Below, piece after piece: positions 1 through 5,860 of a stretch of DNA of 6,715 nt. The notes beneath the pieces are model-generated. The model was not told where the DNA came from, ran no database searches, and saw nothing but the letters and a program-made list of their open reading frames with translations. How positions within the stretch are numbered: position 1 is the stretch's first letter; the number at the start of each line of letters is the position of its first letter. The stretch lies in NCBI GenBank assembly GCA_028292835.1, contig JAQGLP010000449.1:1-6715 (forward strand), in the 5' to 3' direction. Position numbers and translations under genes: made by a program. Source of the stretch: Variovorax sp. (GTDB lineage: Bacteria; Pseudomonadota; Gammaproteobacteria; Burkholderiales; Burkholderiaceae_C).

Positions 1-305
1 ACATGATCGACACCGCCGGCACGCTGGTAAAGGCGGCCGAGGTGCTCAAGGAGCGCGGCGCGAAGAAGGTCTACGCCTACTGCACGCACCCGATCCTCTC
101 GGGTCCGGCCATCGAGCGCATCACCCGGGGCGCGGTGCTCGACGAGGTGTAGGTGACCAACACCATCCCGCTGTCCGAGGCGGCCGCCGCCTGCGGCAAG
201 GTGCGCCAGTTGTCCGTCGCCCCGCTGATCGCCGAGACGATCCAGCGCATCGCCAAGGGCGAGTCGGTCATGAGTTTGTTCTCGGACCAGGACAACCTTT
301 TCTAA
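1..305 (+). pseudogene. prs: Ribose-phosphate pyrophosphokinase (PRPP synthetase), C-terminal part, interrupted by an in-frame TAG
   Basis: Prs transfers pyrophosphate from ATP to ribose 5-phosphate, making the PRPP used for nucleotides, histidine, tryptophan and NAD; it is cytosolic. Only about the last 100 codons lie in the window. The reading frame (codons from base 3) opens with MIDTAGTL, the end of the conserved ribose-phosphate-binding loop (DDMIDTxGTL), followed by family-typical THPILSGPAIERI, then DEV-stop-VTNTIPLS, and ends FSDQDNLF with TAA at 303-305. The codon at 150-152 is TAG where homologues carry a hydrophobic residue, usually valine (DE[LV]VVTNTIPL as I recall it). About 50 well-conserved codons follow in the same frame, so the lesion is recent or is a sequencing error. 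Truncation here would remove part of the C-terminal phosphoribosyltransferase-like domain. Neighbouring rplY and pth match the usual betaproteobacterial order. The identity is secure; whether the gene is really broken is open, since prs is nearly indispensable. Confidence 0.88.
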
Positions 306-441
306 GGTTGGGTCAACCGCCCGGTCCGGGCAAAAAGCGGGCCCCGCTTGAGGTGGAGCCCTTGTTAAACCGAAGTCGCACTGGTCGCGGTGGACTTTGC
401 ATCGAGCGTCGTGGCAGCCGCCACCGCTTCAGGAGTCTTTT
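306..441 (+). promoter_or_regulatory. prs-rplY intergenic leader with several small hairpins
   Basis: This 136-nt gap holds several potential stem-loops. GGTTG/CAACC lies at 306-310 and 314-318 directly after the prs stop. AAGCGG/CCGCTT lies at 335-340 and 344-349. GTGGC/GCCAC lies at 411-415 and 420-424, just before the rplY ribosome binding site. GGTGG at 389-393 could instead pair with CCACC at 421-425, an alternative fold. I see no convincing sigma-70 promoter and no T-tract terminator, so read-through from prs into rplY is plausible. In E. coli the L25 protein is reported to regulate its own mRNA; whether this leader does so is inference. Confidence 0.35.
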
Positions 442-1149
442 ATGAAATTCGTCGCTTTTGAGCGCGCCAAGCAGGGCACGGGTGCGAGCCGCCGTCTCCG
501 CACTTCGGGCCGCACGCCCGGTATCGTCTACGGTGGGGAAGCCCAGCCGCAACTGATCGAGCTCGATCACAACGCCCTGTGGCACGCCCTCAAGAAGGAG
601 ACGTTCCACGCGTCGATCCTCGAAATGGAGCTCGGCGGCGCCACCAGCAAGGTGCTGCTGCGCGACGTGCAGTACCACCCGTTTCGCCAGCTCGTGCAGC
701 ATATCGACTTCCAGCGCGTCGATGCCCGCACCCGCATGACCATGAAGGTGCCGCTGCACTTCAAGGGCGAGGAAGAGTCCGATGCCGTCAAGCTCGAGCT
801 GAACCTCGTCAGCCACGTGACGACCGAACTCGAAGTGAACTGCCTGCCGAGCGAACTGCCCGAATTCATCGAGGTGGACCTGTCGGGCCTCAAGAAGAAC
901 GGCACCGTCACGCTCAAGGACATCAAGCTGCCGCGCGGCGTGAAGTGGGTGAGCCACGGCAAGGTCAACCCGGTGCTGGCTTCGGCCACGACCCCGGCGG
1001 TCGAGGAAGTGGACGCTCCGGCCGCTGAAGGCGCCGAGGCGGCGGCTGCTGCGGCAGCTCCGGCCGGCAAGGGTGGCAAGGCAGCTCCGGCCGCCAAGAC
1101 GCCCGCTGCGAAGACCCCTGCGGCCAAGACGCCCGCCGCAAAGAAGTAA
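442..1149 (+). CDS. rplY: 50S ribosomal protein L25/general stress protein Ctc (bL25), two-domain form
   Basis: bL25 binds 5S rRNA in the large ribosomal subunit. The start ATG at 442 is preceded by AGGAG at 431-435 with a 6-nt spacer, and the product begins MKFVAFERAKQGTGASRRLR, the usual start of the family; the frame is open further upstream but that part is not family-like. The 235-residue product has an N-terminal L25 domain (about 4-92, with RTPGIVYGG and HPFRQLVQHIDF), then a C-terminal TL5/CTC-type beta domain (about 98-182, with VPLHFKGEEESDAVK and LPEFIEVDLSGL). This is the long CTC-like form rather than the roughly 94-residue enterobacterial L25. After residue 183 comes a low-complexity Ala/Glu then Ala/Lys tail ending in PAAKT repeats, presumably disordered and rRNA-contacting. 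It sits between prs and pth, the usual Burkholderiales order, and probably shares their transcript. Confidence 0.97.
   Translation: MKFVAFERAKQGTGASRRLRTSGRTPGIVYGGEAQPQLIELDHNALWHALKKETFHASILEMELGGATSKVLLRDVQYHPFRQLVQHIDFQRVDARTRMTMKVPLHFKGEEESDAVKLELNLVSHVTTELEVNCLPSELPEFIEVDLSGLKKNGTVTLKDIKLPRGVKWVSHGKVNPVLASATTPAVEEVDAPAAEGAEAAAAAAAPAGKGGKAAPAAKTPAAKTPAAKTPAAKK
1087..1143 (+). repeat. Tandem 15-nt repeat encoding PAAKT in the rplY 3' end
   Basis: Three complete PAAKT units (residues 216-230) are followed by a partial PAAK unit. The 15-nt copies differ at synonymous positions (for example ccggccgcc, cccgctgcg and cctgcggcc for PAA), so they are diverged rather than freshly duplicated. The lysines give the tail a net positive charge, in keeping with rRNA contact. 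Unit number probably varies between strains. Confidence 0.8.
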
Positions 1150-1170
1150 GCCGGCACTTTCCGCCCGCAA

Positions 1171-1201
1171 GCCAACGGCCCGCCTCGTGCGGGCCGTTGG
1201 C
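1171..1201 (+). terminator. 13-bp perfect hairpin between rplY and pth (terminator or attenuator-like)
   Basis: GCCAACGGCCCGC (1171-1183) is perfectly complementary to GCGGGCCGTTGGC (1189-1201), with a 5-nt loop CTCGT. It begins 21 nt after the rplY stop. The bases that follow (ATTGGGG) are not a T-tract, so this is not a canonical intrinsic terminator. It may protect the rplY mRNA 3' end, partially attenuate pth, or be an RNase III-type processing site. The structure is certain; its role is inferred. Confidence 0.6.
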
Positions 1202-1226
1202 ATTGGGGCACCCGATAATTCGCACC

Positions 1227-1868
1227 ATGATCAAACTGTTCGTCGGCCTCGGCAATCCGGGGCCGGAATACGAGGCGACACGCCACAACGCCGGCTTCTG
1301 GTGGATCGATGCGCTCGCGCGCGACTGGAAGCTCTCCCTGGCGCCCGAGCGTGCCTACCACGGGCTGGTCGCGCGCGCCCAGATCCACGGTCGCTCGCTC
1401 TGGCTGCTGAAGCCGCAGACCTTCATGAACCTCTCGGGCAAGTCGGTCGTGGCGCTGGCGCGCTTCTTCAAGATCGAGCCGCAGGAAATCCTGGTGGCGC
1501 ACGACGAGCTCGACATCGTGCCGGGCGAGGCCAAGCTCAAGCTCGGCGGCAGCCATGCCGGCCACAACGGCCTGCGCGACATCCACGCGCAGCTCGGCAC
1601 CGGCGACTACTGGCGACTGCGCCTGGGCATCGGCCACCCGGGCGTCAAGTCCGAGGTGATCCACTGGGTGCTGAAGAAGCCCCTGAAGGAGCAGCGCGAG
1701 GCGATCGAGGACGCGATCGTACGCAGCCTGCACGCGGTGCCGGCGCTGGTGGCGGGCGAGATGGACAAGGCGACGCTGCTCATCCACACCAGCAAGCCGC
1801 CGCGCCCGAAGCCACCGCGCCGCGAGCCCGGCGCCGACGGCCTGCCCGCGGACAACGTGCCGGCCTGA
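1227..1868 (+). CDS. pth: Peptidyl-tRNA hydrolase
   Basis: Pth is a cytosolic esterase that splits peptidyl-tRNA released early from ribosomes, recycling tRNA. The 213-residue product carries all the family's key residues at their E. coli positions: N10 and H20 in GLGNPGPEYEATRHNAGF, N68 in QTFMNLSG, D93 in HDELDIVPG, and N114 in GGSHAGHNGLRDI. GIGHPG and the VLKKP segment further support the call. The ATG at 1227 gives the standard MIKLFVGLGNPG start; the in-frame extension upstream runs through the hairpin and is not family-like. No good Shine-Dalgarno sequence precedes the ATG, which lies only 25 nt after the 13-bp hairpin, so translation may be weak or structure-dependent. The last 20 or so residues are a Pro/Arg-rich tail beyond the usual enzyme core of about 190 residues, common in betaproteobacterial Pth. 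The gene is probably co-transcribed with rplY. Confidence 0.97.
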   Translation: MIKLFVGLGNPGPEYEATRHNAGFWWIDALARDWKLSLAPERAYHGLVARAQIHGRSLWLLKPQTFMNLSGKSVVALARFFKIEPQEILVAHDELDIVPGEAKLKLGGSHAGHNGLRDIHAQLGTGDYWRLRLGIGHPGVKSEVIHWVLKKPLKEQREAIEDAIVRSLHAVPALVAGEMDKATLLIHTSKPPRPKPPRREPGADGLPADNVPA

Positions 1869-1907
1869 GACCACAGTCCAAAAGAACGACGAGGAGGAGA
1901 AGGCAAG

Positions 1908-2432
1908 ATGACAAGAAAACTTTCCGCTGCTGCGTTTTTGATAGCACTCTGTGCCCATCTGGCACCGGCTGGCGCCCAAAACGCCCCAGGCTCATCCGCG
2001 CCCGCTTGGCGCTGCGGCAACAGCTACGGCGACCAGCCCTGCAAGGGCGGCAAAACGGTCGCGGTCGATGACCGGCGCAGCGAAGGCGACCTGCGCGCCG
2101 CCCAGGCCGCCACGCGACGCGCCGAACTGCGTGGCGACGAACTGGAGCGCAGCCGCCTTCGGCAGGAAAGGGAGGTGGCGGAGCGCGACCGGCGTGCGGC
2201 ACAGGCCGCACACAGCGCCGCGCTGGCCGAGCGGCGGCTCGCGTCCACCGAGCGCCTGCAGCGCGCGCCTGCAACGGCTGGAACGCACGCCGCGCCCGAC
2301 CGGGACCCGCTACAGAAAAGCGTAGAAGACCAGGGCGGCCGACCGCCGAGGCCGGCCCGGCGGCGTCAGCCCTGCGCCAGGGGCGCTGCCTCGGCGAGCG
2401 GTGGCGCCTCCTCGGTCAGCGGCGCTGCCTGA
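1908..2432 (+). CDS. Secreted DUF4124-like coiled-coil protein of unknown function, C-terminus probably frameshifted
   Basis: A strong AGGAGG-type ribosome binding site (about 1892-1899) precedes the ATG, 39 nt after pth. The product has a Sec signal peptide (MTRK, a hydrophobic stretch, then cleavage probably after AGA-23). A short two-cysteine motif WRCGNSYGDQPCKGG follows (C36 and C45), as in DUF4124-like periplasmic proteins that often follow pth in Burkholderiales (recalled, not searched). Residues 58-118 form a charged Arg/Glu/Ala-rich helix, probably a coiled coil. After Q118 this frame loses helix character and GC-rich third positions, and it overlaps the convergent ferredoxin gene by 67 nt. 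The frame one base later reads LQRLERTPRPTGTRYRKA from 2269 and stops at TAG 2323-2325, which looks like the true ending. A single extra base in the GC alternation at 2262-2268 would explain this. The function is unknown. Confidence 0.65.
   Translation: MTRKLSAAAFLIALCAHLAPAGAQNAPGSSAPAWRCGNSYGDQPCKGGKTVAVDDRRSEGDLRAAQAATRRAELRGDELERSRLRQEREVAERDRRAAQAAHSAALAERRLASTERLQRAPATAGTHAAPDRDPLQKSVEDQGGRPPRPARRRQPCARGAASASGGASSVSGAA
2334..2363. terminator. GC-rich inverted repeats between convergent genes
   Basis: Two mutually exclusive hairpins are possible here: GGCGG/CCGCC (2334-2338 and 2343-2347) and CCGCCG/CGGCGG (2343-2348 and 2358-2363). They sit between the likely real end of the DUF4124-like gene (2325) and the ferredoxin stop (2366-2368), where a bidirectional terminator is expected. 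There is no T-tract on either strand, so termination activity is only a guess. Confidence 0.3.
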
Positions 2433-2692
2433 CCGGCCGCCCCGGCGGGGTTCGTCAGCCGCTCGTACTTCTGCCACAGCACCGAGCGCGTCTCGACATG
2501 CGCCGGATCGACCGGAATGCAGGCCACCGGGCAGATCTGCACGCACTGCGGCTCGTCGAAGTGGCCGACGCACTCGGTGCACTTGCGCGGATCGATCTCG
2601 TAGATCGCCTCGCCCATGGAGATGGCGTCGTTCGGGCACTCCGGTTCGCAGACATCGCAGTTGATGCATTCGTCGGTGATCATCAGGGCCAT
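2366..2692 (-). CDS. 2[4Fe-4S] ferredoxin, YfhL/Alvin type
   Basis: This is a small soluble low-potential electron carrier with two [4Fe-4S] clusters. The 108-residue product starts MALMITDECINCDVCEPECP. The first cluster motif is C9-x2-C12-x2-C15-x3-C19-P. The second is C38-x2-C41-x8-C50-x3-C54-P, and the 8-residue insertion between C41 and C50 is the hallmark of Alvin-type (Allochromatium vinosum-like) ferredoxins. An extra cysteine, C58, and a helical extension (HVETRSVLWQKYERL) also fit that group. The final 28 residues are an Ala/Pro/Glu-rich tail, less conserved in my recollection. The start at 2692 matches the usual MALMITDECINC N-terminus; M4 is a less likely alternative. No Shine-Dalgarno sequence precedes it. 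The gene is convergent with the DUF4124-like gene and divergent from the transporter operon. Its redox partner cannot be read from the context. Confidence 0.95.
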   Translation of the reverse strand: MALMITDECINCDVCEPECPNDAISMGEAIYEIDPRKCTECVGHFDEPQCVQICPVACIPVDPAHVETRSVLWQKYERLTNPAGAAGQAAPLTEEAPPLAEAAPLAQG

Positions 2693-2699
2693 GCGGCGA

Positions 2700-2729
2700 A
2701 TTATCGCGGGCCGATCGGTCGCTTTTCGA
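2700..2729 (-). promoter_or_regulatory. Putative sigma-70 promoter of the ferredoxin gene, giving a leaderless or near-leaderless mRNA
   Basis: On the - strand GATAAT (2705 to 2700) matches the -10 consensus at five of six bases. TCGAAA (2729 to 2724), 18 nt upstream, matches the -35 consensus at four of six. Transcription would begin about 2693, right at the ATG (2692), and no Shine-Dalgarno sequence is visible. The 8-bp palindrome CCGATCGG at 2711-2718 lies in the spacer and could be an operator, though such short palindromes are common by chance. Confidence 0.4.
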
Positions 2730-2791
2730 TATGCTGCCGATGCCCCTGCCGTCATGCGGACCGTTCGTACCCGGTGCGCCGACTCTCCTTC

Positions 2792-3751
2792 ATGCCCCTT
2801 TTCCTCCTCAAACGCTTTGCCACGCTGGTCGCCACGCTGATGGGCGCCTCGGCCATCGTCTTCCTGGTGCTGGAGATCCTGCCGGGCAACGCCGCGCAAA
2901 TGCTCATGGGACCCGACGCCTCGCCCGAGGCCGTGGCGGCCCTGGCCAGCAAGCTGGGGCTCGACCAGCCCGCGTGGACGCGCTACTGGCACTGGATCGG
3001 CGGCCTGCTGACCGGCCGCCTGGGCGACAGCCACGCCTACAGCACGCCGGTGATCGACCTGCTGCTGGAGCGGCTTGCGCTCACCGTGCCGCTGGCGCTG
3101 CTGGCCATGCTGCTGACCACCGTGCTGGCGCTCGCGGTCGGCCTCACCGCCGCGGCGCAACACAACAAGCTGGGCGACGTCGGGCTGATGAGCCTGACGC
3201 AGTTCGGCATCGCAATCCCGAACTTCTGGTTCGCGATCCTGCTGATCCTGGTGTTCTCGGTGCAACTGCAATGGTTCTCGGCGGGCGGCTTCGACGGCTG
3301 GGGCGAAGGCATCGGGGGCGTGCTGGGCGGGCTCAAGGCGCTGCTACTGCCGGCCCTCTCGCTGGCGGTGGTGCAGGCGGCCATCCTGGCGCGCATCACG
3401 CGCTCGGCGGTGCTGGAGGTGATGCGCGAGGACTTCGTGCGCACGGCGCGGGCCAAGGGCGTCTCGCAGCGCGCGGTGCTGTGGCGCCACGTGCTGAGGA
3501 ACGCGCTGATCCCGGTGGTCACCGTCATGGGGATGCAGTTCGCCGAGCTGCTCGCGGGCACCATCGTGGTCGAGAACGTGTTCTACCTGCCCGGGCTGGG
3601 CAAGCTCATCTTCCAGGCCATCAGCAACCGCGACCTGATCGTGGTGCGCAACTGCGTGATGCTGCTGGCGGCGATGGTCGTGATCGTCAACTTCGTGGTC
3701 GACGTGCTCTATGCCGTGATCGATCCGCGCATCAAGGCCGCCAGCCTGTGA
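2792..3751 (+). CDS. ABC transporter permease, DppB/OppB family (peptide/nickel type)
   Basis: This is an inner-membrane permease of the peptide/opine/nickel importer class, forming the translocation channel with the next gene's product. The 319-residue product has a first membrane helix at about 8-29, then LEILPGNAA, the family-typical loop (GLDQPAWTRYWHWIGGLLTGRLGDS), and five more hydrophobic segments (about 97-120, 132-160, 183-200, 240-262 and 286-309). The cytoplasmic EAA-type coupling helix is at 213-242 (DFVRTARAKGVSQ then LRNALIPV). ENVFYLPGLGKL and the C-terminal YAVIDPRIK are also family signatures. The ATG at 2792 gives the correct length and MPLFLLKRFATL start; a GTG at 2774 in the same frame is possible, and neither has a clear Shine-Dalgarno. 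It is the first gene of the transporter operon. The substrate cannot be told from sequence, so I give no specific symbol. Confidence 0.95.
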   Translation: MPLFLLKRFATLVATLMGASAIVFLVLEILPGNAAQMLMGPDASPEAVAALASKLGLDQPAWTRYWHWIGGLLTGRLGDSHAYSTPVIDLLLERLALTVPLALLAMLLTTVLALAVGLTAAAQHNKLGDVGLMSLTQFGIAIPNFWFAILLILVFSVQLQWFSAGGFDGWGEGIGGVLGGLKALLLPALSLAVVQAAILARITRSAVLEVMREDFVRTARAKGVSQRAVLWRHVLRNALIPVVTVMGMQFAELLAGTIVVENVFYLPGLGKLIFQAISNRDLIVVRNCVMLLAAMVVIVNFVVDVLYAVIDPRIKAASL

Positions 3752-4680
3752 CGGACTGGCCGTCCTCCACCACGGCACGCGAAGGCGCGGCGCCCTCCAC
3801 CCCCGAAACGACGCCGGGGGCACTCTCCGGCGTGGTCGCCTTCAGGGGGCCGGGTTTCTGGCGCCGCGCCCTGCGCCACCGCAGCTTCGTCGTCGGCGGC
3901 GCGCTGACGCTGCTGCTGCTCGCCGCCGCCGCGCTGTCGCTGGTCTGGACCCCCTGGTCGCCCTACGAGATGGACCTGCCGGGCAAGATGCAGCCGCCCT
4001 CGGCCGCGCACTGGCTCGGCACCGACGCCTTCGGGCGCGACGTGGCCTCGCTGCTGCTGGTCGGCGCGCGCGCCTCGATCCTGGTCGGCGTGATCGCGGT
4101 CGGCATCGGCCTCGTGGCCGGCACGGCGCTGGGCCTGCTGGCGGCCGCGCGGCGCGGCTGGGTCGAGGAGACAATCATGCGGCTGGCCGACTTCTCGCTC
4201 GCCTTTCCGGCGATCCTGTCGGCCATCATGCTGACGGCGGTGTTCGGCGCGGGCATCGTCAACGCGATCGTGGCGATCGGCATCTACAACATCCCGACCT
4301 TCGCGCGCCTCACGCGTGCCTCGGCCAAGGAAGTCTGGGCACGCGAGTACGTGGCCGCCGCGCGGGCCTGCGGAAAAGGGCCGCTGGCCATCACGCTGCA
4401 GCATGTGCTGCCCAACATCTCGGCCGTGCTGATCGTGCAGGTGACGATCCGTTTCGCCATCGCCATCCTGGCGGAAGCCGCGCTGTCGTACCTCGGCCTG
4501 GGCACGCAGCCGCCACAGCCCTCGTGGGGCCGCATGCTGAGCGAGGCGCAGACCCTGATGTTCCAGCAGCCGCTGCTGGCTGTCTTTCCCGGGGTGGCGA
4601 TCGCGTTGGCCGTGCTGGGCCTCAACCTGCTGGGCGACGGCCTGCGCGACCTGCTCGACCCGCGCCTGAGAGCGAGATGA
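3748..4680 (+). CDS. ABC transporter permease, DppC/OppC family (peptide/nickel type)
   Basis: This is the second channel subunit, partner of the preceding DppB-like permease in the inner membrane. I chose GTG at 3748, which overlaps the upstream TGA as GTGA, a common sign of translational coupling. The 310-residue product has a disordered N-terminal tail of about 35 residues, the OppC_N-like segment with a first helix (47-67), and the highly characteristic HWLGTDAFGRDV (88-99). The permease domain has helices at about 106-133, 155-180, 226-250 and 277-297. The EAA coupling motif is at 200-223 (YVAAARACGKGPLAI then HVLPN). SYLGLGTQPPQPSWG (248-261) and the C-terminal LLGDGLRDLLDPRLR are standard for the family. 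The tail is somewhat long, and an internal start near 3835 cannot be excluded. Confidence 0.94.
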   Translation: MTDWPSSTTAREGAAPSTPETTPGALSGVVAFRGPGFWRRALRHRSFVVGGALTLLLLAAAALSLVWTPWSPYEMDLPGKMQPPSAAHWLGTDAFGRDVASLLLVGARASILVGVIAVGIGLVAGTALGLLAAARRGWVEETIMRLADFSLAFPAILSAIMLTAVFGAGIVNAIVAIGIYNIPTFARLTRASAKEVWAREYVAAARACGKGPLAITLQHVLPNISAVLIVQVTIRFAIAILAEAALSYLGLGTQPPQPSWGRMLSEAQTLMFQQPLLAVFPGVAIALAVLGLNLLGDGLRDLLDPRLRAR

Positions 4681-4748
4681 GCGCACCCCCAGGCTCCGCG
4701 CACTTCGTGTCGCTGCGCTTGCCGTCGGGTACATGTATCGTTTTCTGA
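4677..4748 (+). other. 23-codon open frame inside a repeat-like spacer between the dppC-like and dppD-like genes
   Basis: The ATG overlaps the dppC-like stop as ATGA and is preceded by a weak purine-rich stretch (GAGAGCGAG), so ribosomes finishing dppC could restart here. The frame encodes MSAPPGSAHFVSLRLPSG and five more residues, ending at TGA 4746-4748, 4 nt before the ATPase start. The peptide looks like a chance translation of a dispersed DNA repeat rather than a functional protein. It may still act as a coupling minigene that delivers ribosomes to the ATPase start, which has no ribosome binding site of its own. Confidence 0.3.
4682..4726. repeat. REP-like dispersed intergenic repeat fragment (putative)
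   Basis: The stretch contains CCCCCAGGCTCCGCGCACTT followed by CGTGTCGCTGCGCTTGCC. It strongly resembles short repeats I remember between genes in Comamonadaceae genomes, which start with a C-run and include CGCGCACTTCGTGTCGCT. No second copy occurs in this window, so the repeat status rests on recollection. It lies in a 72-nt gap inside an operon whose other junction is a 4-bp overlap, suggesting insertion. Confidence 0.4.
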
Positions 4749-4752
4749 TCCC

Positions 4753-5733
<981 letters not shown>

Positions 5734-5789
5734 GGGACCGCCCCGGTTCAACCCGGCGCGAAGAATGCAAGGACGCGGGAAGCCCGACC

Positions 5790-5806
5790 GGTGGCACACT
5801 GCCACC
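5790..5806 (+). terminator. Small perfect hairpin after the transporter operon
   Basis: GGTGGCA (5790-5796) and TGCCACC (5800-5806) form a perfect 7-bp stem with a 3-nt loop, 57 nt past the ATPase stop. It is followed by TTCG and an A-run rather than a T-run, so it is at best a weak terminator or an mRNA 3'-end stabiliser. The rest of the 127-nt gap (5734-5860) shows no clear promoter. Confidence 0.35.
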
Positions 5807-5860
5807 TTCGAAAAACCCCGCCCGGTCCGAGCCGCCGGGCCCTGATCGAGAGGTCTTGCA

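Noticed and set aside
153..305. Independent small gene starting at GTG 153 after the prs stop
   Set aside because: The sequence is simply the conserved end of Prs with no ribosome binding site, so it is not a separate gene.
567..1979. Long - strand open frame (470 codons) opposite rplY and pth
   Set aside because: It is antisense to two secure genes. Its composition (Arg/Ala/His-rich) is what the complement of GC-rich coding DNA gives, and it has no recognisable domain.
2711..2718. CCGATCGG palindrome as a specific operator
   Set aside because: At 8 bp in GC-rich DNA it is easily due to chance; it is mentioned only in the promoter entry.
2498..2791. Upstream extension of the DppB-like permease
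   Set aside because: It overlaps the ferredoxin gene on the other strand and is not membrane-like or family-like; the ATG at 2792 gives the standard length.
2731..3747. Upstream in-frame extension of the DppC-like gene through the whole dppB-like region
   Set aside because: This part is the out-of-frame shadow of the DppB-like permease; family-like sequence begins only after the GTG at 3748.
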